NCBI GenBank assembly: GCA_947484105.1
Contig: CANKON010000129.1
Coordinates: 1 to 5,059 of the forward strand
Reading direction: 5' to 3'
DNA length: 5,059 bases
Source of the DNA: Methylococcaceae bacterium
Lineage (GTDB): Bacteria > Pseudomonadota > Gammaproteobacteria > Methylococcales > Methylomonadaceae
Positions 1-5,059 of the stretch are shown here, one piece after another; the stretch's first letter is position 1, and each line of letters opens with the position of its first letter. The translations under genes and the position numbers were made by a program. Below the pieces are notes generated by a model. The model did not search any database, had not been told where the DNA came from, and saw only the letters and a list, made by a program, of their open reading frames with translations.

Positions 1-2208
1 ACAAAGTATTTACAAAAATACTCAACAGTTGTGATGTCAGGCAAAAATTTATTAAAACGTGACGATCCCACTCGTTTTGCATTTAGTCCAGCAGGTTCAT
101 ATTACACAACAAGAAATGCACTTGGTGACATTGATGGCAGCGCGGTTTTTTACAGCGGCTTTGTTAAAATCGGCGAAAAAGAAAAAGAAAAAGCATTGCG
201 AACGGCGGCGTTAGATCCTGCCTTAAAATCGGTAAAACAAACCTTTCCACTTATCGCGCAAACTTATATCAACACGTTTGACTCACTCAACCGCATTTAT
301 CCTTATTTTGACGTAATTTCGCAATATCCCGCAAAAATGGATATTCCTTCTTATAATTTTTATTACGAAGCAGATGAGAAACATAATCCGTCACGCGGCA
401 CAGTTTGGACAGATGCTTACATTGATCCCGCTGGTCAAGGTTGGATGACAACGTGCAGCGCACCTGTTTATAACGGTGATTTTTTAGAAGGCGTGGTTGG
501 CGTTGATATTACGATTGAAACCATTGTTGCGGAAGTTAAAGCCCTTGAAATTCCTTGGAAAGGTTATGGCGTTTTGATTGATAAAAACGGAACGATTTTG
601 GCGTTGCCGTCAGTGGGTGAAAATGATTGGGGCATTAAAAATATGACGGCATCCGATTATTCGGAGGCGATTAAAAAAGATACGTTTCGCACCGACGATT
701 ACAACTTGTATTTGAAAAAACCTGAAATTGCAGCAACGCTTAAAAACGCAAAAGATGGCGTGCAATATACGACGTTGCAAGAAGAATCTATTTTGGCGTG
801 GGCAACTGTGCCGTCAACGGGGTGGAAATTATTGGTTGTTGTGCCAACGGCAACGATTTTTGAACCCAGTAATTCACTTTCGGCACGTTTAAATACGATT
901 GCGTGGCTGATGATTGGCGGAATGCTCGCGTTTTACACCGTGTTTTTTACGATGCTTTATCGTCAATCACGCAAAATGAGTTTGTCGCTTTCGCAGCCGC
1001 TTCACAGCATGGATGAAATGGTTGCTGACATCGCGCAAGGTCGTCATGTTTCGTCGGATTACGAATTTTTTGTGAAAGAATTATATTCGACGGCAACGGG
1101 CATTTTAGACATGGGCAATCAGCTTGAATCCACTAAAGCAGCGCGTGAAATTGCCGCCGCTGAACTCAATAAACGAACAGAACAATTACAAAAAGTGTTT
1201 GATGTGAGTCCGAGTGGTTACGTTTTGGTCAGCCCGCAACAAGAAATTTTGCTAGCAAATAAAGTGATTGCAACGATTACAGGGCTTGCGATGCCGCAAT
1301 TGCTTGAGTTGAACGAACAAGCATTTTGGAATCGTATTTCAAATCAAGCAAGCGGGCCACTCACACCGTTTAAAAATACAGACGAGTTACAACGCATTGA
1401 TTTAGTTAAACCGCGTCACGTTAGTTTACTTTGCGGCGTGCGAGAAATTTATCTTTCAAATGGTGATTTACTCGGCAAACTCTACTTTTTGCACGACATC
1501 ACCAAAGAAGAAGAAGCGAACCGCATTAAAGGTGAATTTTTAATGAGTGCAACGCATGAATTACGCACGCCGCTTTCGATGATTCACGGTTATGCGGAGT
1601 TGCTCGATGGGGGCATGATTCCCGCTGAAATGCAGCCCGAATTGATTGGGACGATTTATCAGCAAACAACGTGGCTGATTACGATGATTAACGAATTACT
1701 TGATTTAAGTCGTATCGAAGAACGTGCTGGGGCAGATTTTGTGATTGAATCGTGTGACTTGAGTGATTTGCTGACTGAAACGATTACTGAATTTGACGTG
1801 CCACAAGGTCGTGAACCAATTACTTACGCGCCCATTTCGTCAGAAATTATGCTCAATTTGGATAAGACAAAATTCAAAAAAGCTCTCGCCAATATCATAG
1901 ATAACGCTTACACCTATTCGCCAAATGGCGGTGAGGTTTCCCTAAAAATTCACCCAAACAACGAACAAAATTTTGTCGAAATCGAAGTGGCAGATTTGGG
2001 GTTAGGGTTGAGTGAAGAAGATATTTTGCACGTTTTTGATCGATTCTTCCGTGTCGATAAAAGCGGTAATGTGCCAGGCGTAGGATTGGGTTTATCAATT
2101 GCGAAAGAAATTATCACATTGCTGGATGGTGAAATTCGTATTGAAAGCGAATTAGGGCAGGGCAGTCACGTCTTTATTCGTTTGAATACCCAAAATTTAA
2201 ATAACTAA
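1..2208 (+). CDS. Membrane-bound Cache-PAS sensor histidine kinase, 5'-truncated by the window edge
   Basis: Sensor kinase that should autophosphorylate on histidine and pass the phosphate to a response regulator not present here. The frame is open from base 1, so the N-terminus and probably a first membrane helix lie outside the window. Residues below count from the GTG at 31. Residues about 20-285 resemble a periplasmic double-Cache domain, with the hallmark run W126-T-D-A-Y, PAGQGW and GVVGVD (to D159). A membrane helix lies at about 288-310, followed by a HAMP-like linker and coiled coil (about 312-382), a PAS-like domain (383-490), HisKA with HELRTP (phospho-acceptor H509), and a HATPase_c domain with N-box N625, G1 box D655-LGLG and G2 box G683-VGLG. 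All catalytic motifs look intact. It ends 10 bases before the outer-membrane gene, suggesting one transcript. The kinase assignment is very sure; the ligand is unknown, and the Cache domain lacks an obvious amino-acid-binding R-x-W-Y motif. Confidence 0.93.
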   Translation, partial: TKYLQKYSTVVMSGKNLLKRDDPTRFAFSPAGSYYTTRNALGDIDGSAVFYSGFVKIGEKEKEKALRTAALDPALKSVKQTFPLIAQTYINTFDSLNRIYPYFDVISQYPAKMDIPSYNFYYEADEKHNPSRGTVWTDAYIDPAGQGWMTTCSAPVYNGDFLEGVVGVDITIETIVAEVKALEIPWKGYGVLIDKNGTILALPSVGENDWGIKNMTASDYSEAIKKDTFRTDDYNLYLKKPEIAATLKNAKDGVQYTTLQEESILAWATVPSTGWKLLVVVPTATIFEPSNSLSARLNTIAWLMIGGMLAFYTVFFTMLYRQSRKMSLSLSQPLHSMDEMVADIAQGRHVSSDYEFFVKELYSTATGILDMGNQLESTKAAREIAAAELNKRTEQLQKVFDVSPSGYVLVSPQQEILLANKVIATITGLAMPQLLELNEQAFWNRISNQASGPLTPFKNTDELQRIDLVKPRHVSLLCGVREIYLSNGDLLGKLYFLHDITKEEEANRIKGEFLMSATHELRTPLSMIHGYAELLDGGMIPAEMQPELIGTIYQQTTWLITMINELLDLSRIEERAGADFVIESCDLSDLLTETITEFDVPQGREPITYAPISSEIMLNLDKTKFKKALANIIDNAYTYSPNGGEVSLKIHPNNEQNFVEIEVADLGLGLSEEDILHVFDRFFRVDKSGNVPGVGLGLSIAKEIITLLDGEIRIESELGQGSHVFIRLNTQNLNN

Positions 2209-2212
2209 GAGA
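2207..2212 (+). promoter_or_regulatory. Weak purine-rich ribosome binding site for the outer-membrane protein gene
   Basis: AAGAGA begins within the kinase stop codon and lies 6 bases before the ATG at 2219. It is a weak Shine-Dalgarno match, but it is the only purine run at a suitable distance. It supports the ATG that gives a clean signal peptide, and its overlap with the kinase stop fits translation following directly from the upstream gene. Confidence 0.45.
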
Positions 2213-2218
2213 AAATAC

Positions 2219-3103
2219 ATGAAAAAATTAACGCCATTTTTATTACTTAGCGCACTAACTTGTCACGTTGCACACGCCGCAGAATATGGGAGTAGCCAAT
2301 ATTTACCAGGTTTTTACGGTGATTTTGGTATGGGAATGACACCTGAATCTGGAACGTATTTAAGTAATTTCGCAGGTTATAACTGGGCAGGAAGTAGTGA
2401 TAACGGTAGCTCGTTAGCCTTTGAGTTACCAGGTGTGATGCACGTTAGTGAACAAAAAATTTTAAACGGTACTTATTGGTTTGGTTTTTTTCCTTATGCT
2501 TTACATGCTACCGCGACTTCAACTGTTGATGGCGTGAAAAAAGAATACGCAAGAGCAGGCGCGGGCGATATGTACGCCGTACCAATTTTATTATCATGGC
2601 AATGGAAAGAACTCTCGTTTTTGGCGTTTGAAGGCATTGTCGTTCCAACGGGCGCATACGATAAAGACCGTTATTTAAACGCGGGGCGTAATTCATGGAC
2701 GTTTGATAATAATTTTTCCGCAACGTGGTCGCACCATGATTTCGATTTATCCATGACATTTGGTTACATGGTTAACACTGAAAATACGGCAACGCATTAC
2801 AAAACAGGCGACGAAGTTCATGTTGATTATTCTGCAGGTTATTATTTCACACCACAATTTGGTTTAGGCGTGACAGGTTCATATTATCGCCAAGTTACAA
2901 ATGATTCTGGACGTGGCATTAATGGCATAAATCCCGCCGCCACAATTCAAGGCGAATATAGCAGCATCGGACCTGTTGCAACGTACACACTCAAAATGGG
3001 CGATCGAGACGTTAATTTTTCTGCAAAATGGCTACATGAATACGATGTGAATAATCACATACCAGGCGATTATGTGATTTTGCGAACGGGTTTGAAATTT
3101 TGA
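2219..3103 (+). CDS. SphA / phenol MetA-pathway-type outer-membrane beta-barrel protein
   Basis: Predicted outer-membrane protein of the family named 'Putative MetA-pathway of phenol degradation' (SphA-like), whose members are thought to be channels for hydrophobic or aromatic compounds; few have been tested. The 294-residue product starts with a Sec signal peptide: K2-K3, a hydrophobic core at about 6-18, and an A-H-A cleavage site near residues 18-20. The mature part opens with the family-like YLPGFYGDFGMG segment. Around residues 140-165 it has VPTGAYDKDRYLNAGRNSWT, a signature of the family. Alternating aromatic strands and glycine-rich turns follow, and the chain ends in phenylalanine (LRTGLKF), as expected for insertion by the BAM machinery. 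Length is normal for the family. It sits 10 bases behind a sensor kinase, so it may be co-expressed with it. The substrate cannot be told from sequence, and the family name should not be read as proof of phenol degradation. Confidence 0.83.
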   Translation: MKKLTPFLLLSALTCHVAHAAEYGSSQYLPGFYGDFGMGMTPESGTYLSNFAGYNWAGSSDNGSSLAFELPGVMHVSEQKILNGTYWFGFFPYALHATATSTVDGVKKEYARAGAGDMYAVPILLSWQWKELSFLAFEGIVVPTGAYDKDRYLNAGRNSWTFDNNFSATWSHHDFDLSMTFGYMVNTENTATHYKTGDEVHVDYSAGYYFTPQFGLGVTGSYYRQVTNDSGRGINGINPAATIQGEYSSIGPVATYTLKMGDRDVNFSAKWLHEYDVNNHIPGDYVILRTGLKF

Positions 3104-3114
3104 TGTATTAAATT

Positions 3115-3157
3115 AAAAAAAGCCCTGATTTTCAAAATGAAAATCAGGGCTTTTTTG
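3115..3157. terminator. Bidirectional Rho-independent terminator between convergent operons
   Basis: Perfect 12-base inverted repeat: left arm GCCCTGATTTTC at 3122-3133, loop AAAAT at 3134-3138, right arm GAAAATCAGGGC at 3139-3150. It is preceded by seven A (3115-3121) and followed by six T (3151-3156), so the stem can extend by six A:T pairs and either strand gives a GC-containing stem followed by a U run. It lies 11 bases past the stop of the outer-membrane gene and 10 bases past the stop of hoxY on the other strand. It therefore appears to end both transcripts. Confidence 0.93.
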
Positions 3158-3166
3158 AGGTGTGTT

Positions 3167-3712
3167 TTAATCAAAATGTACTAATTCATAATTCAAAGAC
3201 GGTTCACGTCCTGCCAATAAATCGGTCAAAAATTTCCAAAACACGTCGGCTGACGGCGGACAACCTGGTAAGAAATAATCAATTTTTACAACTTCGTGAA
3301 TCGGGTGAACTTTATCGAGCAACAACGGCAATTCAATGTCGTTAGGAATTTGTGGATTTTCAACGCCAATGCCATCAACGTAGGCTTCGTTTAAGCAATC
3401 TTCCAAACTGATATGATTTCGCATCGCAGGCAAACCGCCGTTAATCGCACACGCGCCAACAGCCACGAGGATTTTGCAATTTTTACGGAATTCACGCAAA
3501 ACATGAACATTTTCAGAATTACACACGCCGCCTTCAATTAAACCGATGTCGCAATCTGGGCTGCAATGTTCAATATCAGTCAATGGCGAGCGGTCAAATT
3601 CAACGTGTTCAACCAAATCAACCAGCCGTTCATCCAAATCCAAAAACGACATGTGGCAACCAAAACACCCTGCCAACGAAACTGTCGCCACTTTTACTTT
3701 TTTATTCGTCAT
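3167..3712 (-). CDS. hoxY: NAD-linked [NiFe] hydrogenase small (electron-transfer) subunit HoxY
   Basis: Small hydrogenase subunit of the cytoplasmic bidirectional/NAD-reducing (group 3d) type. It carries the [4Fe-4S] cluster next to the NiFe site of HoxH and relays electrons to HoxU. The 181-residue protein has the expected ligand pattern: C16 and C19 in AGCFGCHMS, C88 in VGACA, and C151 in LPGCPP. The EGGVCN motif lies at 60-65. There is no Tat signal and no C-terminal extension with further clusters, as expected for the soluble family, and the ending ELVHFD looks complete. The ATG is supported by AAGGAG six bases upstream and overlaps the 3' end of hoxU by 11 bases, implying translational coupling. 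Oddly, hoxH does not follow: a terminator begins 10 bases after the stop. Assignment is strong; a heterodimer partner must be encoded elsewhere for hydrogenase activity. Confidence 0.95.
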   Translation of the reverse strand: MTNKKVKVATVSLAGCFGCHMSFLDLDERLVDLVEHVEFDRSPLTDIEHCSPDCDIGLIEGGVCNSENVHVLREFRKNCKILVAVGACAINGGLPAMRNHISLEDCLNEAYVDGIGVENPQIPNDIELPLLLDKVHPIHEVVKIDYFLPGCPPSADVFWKFLTDLLAGREPSLNYELVHFD

Positions 3713-4424
3713 GGCTGGCTCCTTCGTTTGCTAAGGTGACGGTATCGATGTGCGAATGGTCGTAAATCCGTTGTCCAATCGGCACTTTGTAACCTGTACG
3801 TTTGATTAAAATTGCGCCAGTCGGACAAATATGCGCCGCGCAATCATTTACGTCTAAATCGGAATCTTTGAGCAAACCACTTTCAGAATTCACAACTAAA
3901 CGTTTTTCAAGTCCACGCCCGCTAATCGCGAATACGTTTTTGCCATCAACTTCTTGACTGGCACGAACACAAAGTGTGCAGAAAATACAACGGTTATGGT
4001 CAATCATCACGTCAGGATGCGAAGCATCGACTTCACGATTTTCAAAGAAATGAGGGAAATGGTTGTCCGTCATGCCTAAATGGTAGGCGACAGCTTGTAA
4101 GTTGCAATTGCCCGTTTTTTCGCACGATGGGCAGAAATGATTGCCTTCGACAAACAACATTTGGGTAATTTTTTCGCGGTCGTCGTTTAATTCTTTTGTG
4201 ACGTTGGTGATATTTTGACCTTCCGAAGCAGGAAAAGTACACGCGCTGCAATTACGTCCGTTGACTTTGACTGTACACAATTTGCAACTGCCATGCGGTG
4301 TGAATTGTGGGTTGTGGCACAGATGCGCGATGTAAATTCCAGCTGCGCTTGCCGCTTCCATGATAGTTTGTCCGTCTTCAAACGGAATCGTTTTGCCATC
4401 AATTACAATGGATTTATTATTCAT
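3702..4424 (-). CDS. hoxU: NAD-linked hydrogenase diaphorase iron-sulfur subunit HoxU
   Basis: Electron-wire subunit of the Hox diaphorase, homologous to the N-terminal part of complex I NuoG; it links the flavin/NAD site of HoxF to HoxY. The 240-residue protein has an N-terminal ferredoxin-like [2Fe-2S] domain with C36, C47, C50 and C62. Next comes the NuoG-like His/Cys cluster segment EGNHFCPSCEKTGNC (H96, C98, C101, C107). A [4Fe-4S] ferredoxin segment follows, with C146, C149, C152 and the later CPTGA cysteine C200 (C195 is also nearby). All expected ligands appear present, and the length is normal for HoxU rather than full NuoG. The ATG has GGAGG eight bases upstream. It starts only 3 bases after the hoxF stop and overlaps hoxY by 11 bases. 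The alternative reading as a complex I or formate dehydrogenase subunit is unlikely, given the short length and the hoxF and hoxY neighbours. Confidence 0.94.
   Translation of the reverse strand: MNNKSIVIDGKTIPFEDGQTIMEAASAAGIYIAHLCHNPQFTPHGSCKLCTVKVNGRNCSACTFPASEGQNITNVTKELNDDREKITQMLFVEGNHFCPSCEKTGNCNLQAVAYHLGMTDNHFPHFFENREVDASHPDVMIDHNRCIFCTLCVRASQEVDGKNVFAISGRGLEKRLVVNSESGLLKDSDLDVNDCAAHICPTGAILIKRTGYKVPIGQRIYDHSHIDTVTLANEGASHDE
3719..3725 (-). promoter_or_regulatory. Ribosome binding site of hoxY inside the end of hoxU
   Basis: On the minus strand this reads GAAGGAG, ending six bases before the hoxY ATG. It lies wholly within the hoxU coding sequence. It fixes the hoxY start and fits coupled translation of the two overlapping genes. 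Confidence 0.85.
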
Positions 4425-4427
4425 AGT

Positions 4428-5059
4428 CTATTCCTCCACTTGTGCCAAATGCGCCGCCGCGTCATCACGATTTGCCATACGTCGTGCGGTTTCGAGCGAT
4501 TTATCCAAATCAAAACCAGGTTCATAACTGATTTTTTTCAACATTTTTTGATAAATTTCGGGATAACGTTCGAGCGTTGTCAAAACAGGATTTGCCGCCG
4601 TTTGACCTAAACCACAATGGCTGTAATTTTTGATGATTTGGCAAAGTTCTTCGAGTGCCACAATATCGCCTGCGCTACCATGACCTTCGACAATTTTATC
4701 AACTTGTTTTTTCAACAGCGACGTTCCAACGCGGCAAGGTGTACAGAATCCGCAACTTTCGTGCGCGAAGAAATGACTAAAATTGTGAACAATGTCCAAA
4801 ATGTTGCGCGAGTTGTTGAAAATAATAAACGAACCGCCAGTGGCTAAATCTTCAAAAGCGATTTTGCGTTCAAATTCATCATTTGCAATAAACGTTCCCG
4901 AAGGTCCTCCGATTTGCACGCCTAAAATGTCCGTCGCGCCACAATCGTTTAAAATCGTTTGAACCGTTACACCGAATGGATATTCGTAAATACCAGGTTT
5001 TGCACAATCCCCACTGATGCTGTGAATTTTCGTGCCTTTTGATTTCGCTGTGCCGAAAG
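4428..5059 (-). CDS. hoxF: NAD-linked hydrogenase diaphorase flavoprotein subunit HoxF, C-terminal part only
   Basis: NAD(H)-oxidising/reducing subunit, homologous to NuoF of complex I. Only the last 209 or so codons are visible; the frame stays open to the right edge, so the NAD- and FMN-binding Rossmann region lies outside. The GTG at 4919 is internal, not a start: the preceding codons read in frame as HoxF sequence (IHSISGDCAKPGIYEYPFG, then ILNDCGATDILG), which is the start of the SLBB-like domain. QIGGPSGTF follows. Counting from 4919, the [4Fe-4S] ligands are C56, C59 and C62 in ESCGFCTPCR and C102 in HCGLGQ, the standard C-x2-C-x2-C-x39-C NuoF pattern. The C-terminal helices (ERYPEIYQKML onward) look complete. 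It is first of the visible minus-strand operon hoxF-hoxU-hoxY. NuoF is the main alternative, disfavoured by the adjoining hoxU and hoxY. Confidence 0.94.
   Translation of the reverse strand, partial: FGTAKSKGTKIHSISGDCAKPGIYEYPFGVTVQTILNDCGATDILGVQIGGPSGTFIANDEFERKIAFEDLATGGSFIIFNNSRNILDIVHNFSHFFAHESCGFCTPCRVGTSLLKKQVDKIVEGHGSAGDIVALEELCQIIKNYSHCGLGQTAANPVLTTLERYPEIYQKMLKKISYEPGFDLDKSLETARRMANRDDAAAHLAQVEE
4433..4437 (-). promoter_or_regulatory. Ribosome binding site of hoxU at the end of hoxF
   Basis: On the minus strand this reads GGAGG, eight bases before the hoxU ATG and encoded within the last codons of hoxF. It is a strong Shine-Dalgarno match that fixes the hoxU start. Confidence 0.85.

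Noticed and set aside
31..36. GTG/ATG at 31-36 as the true start of the histidine kinase
   Set aside because: The same frame is open back to base 1, there is no convincing ribosome binding site before it, and a start here would lack the N-terminal membrane helix expected before a periplasmic Cache domain.
2219..2281. Lipoprotein signal (cysteine 15 in the leader of the barrel protein)
   Set aside because: The residues before the cysteine (A-L-T) do not form a lipobox, and a good signal peptidase I A-H-A site follows.
1895..2759. Minus-strand open frames of 67 and 83 residues opposite the kinase and the barrel gene
   Set aside because: They lie opposite well-supported genes and the translations are rich in Arg and His with no protein-like pattern.
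3104..3166. CRISPR repeat, small RNA or attachment site in the convergent gap
   Set aside because: The single inverted repeat with flanking A and T runs is fully explained as a terminator; there is no second copy and no tRNA or integrase nearby.
4215..4610. 131-residue plus-strand open frame
   Set aside because: It lies antisense to hoxU and hoxF, has no recognisable domain or ribosome binding site, and its composition fits a shadow of the real genes.
4917..4919. GTG at 4919 as the start of a short 163-residue gene
   Set aside because: In-frame codons to the right edge encode typical HoxF sequence, so this is an internal valine codon of a gene cut by the window.

Overview
The window looks like a piece of a Gram-negative proteobacterial chromosome, most likely a gammaproteobacterium. 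The evidence is an outer-membrane beta-barrel protein with a signal peptide, a moderately AT-rich base composition, and a HoxFUY-type NAD-linked hydrogenase module like those of sulfur-oxidising or phototrophic gammaproteobacteria, betaproteobacteria and cyanobacteria. The exact lineage cannot be fixed from the sequence. Coding density is very high, and no stretch over 300 bases lacks a gene.

Left half, plus strand (1-3103). A membrane-bound sensor histidine kinase (Cache sensor, transmembrane helix, HAMP-like linker, PAS, HisKA, HATPase) enters from the left edge without its N-terminus. Ten bases after its stop begins a predicted outer-membrane protein of the SphA / 'MetA-pathway of phenol degradation' type. 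The spacing suggests co-transcription. No response regulator is in the window.

Middle (3104-3166). This short convergent intergenic region holds a strong symmetric hairpin flanked by A and T runs. It can terminate transcription arriving from both sides.

Right half, minus strand (3167-5059). Read in the direction of transcription, this is hoxF (C-terminal part only; the rest lies beyond the right edge), hoxU and hoxY. The genes are tightly packed: a 3-base gap, then an 11-base overlap, with good Shine-Dalgarno sequences buried in the preceding gene. HoxF and HoxU form the NADH-oxidoreductase (diaphorase) half of the enzyme, and HoxY is the small hydrogenase subunit that passes electrons to or from the NiFe active site in HoxH.

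The most notable point is that hoxH, which normally follows hoxY directly, is absent. The cluster ends in a terminator right after hoxY, so the catalytic large subunit must be encoded elsewhere or be missing. I found no clear sign of a wholly new system; the kinase/outer-membrane-protein pair and the hoxH-less hox operon are the points worth following up.
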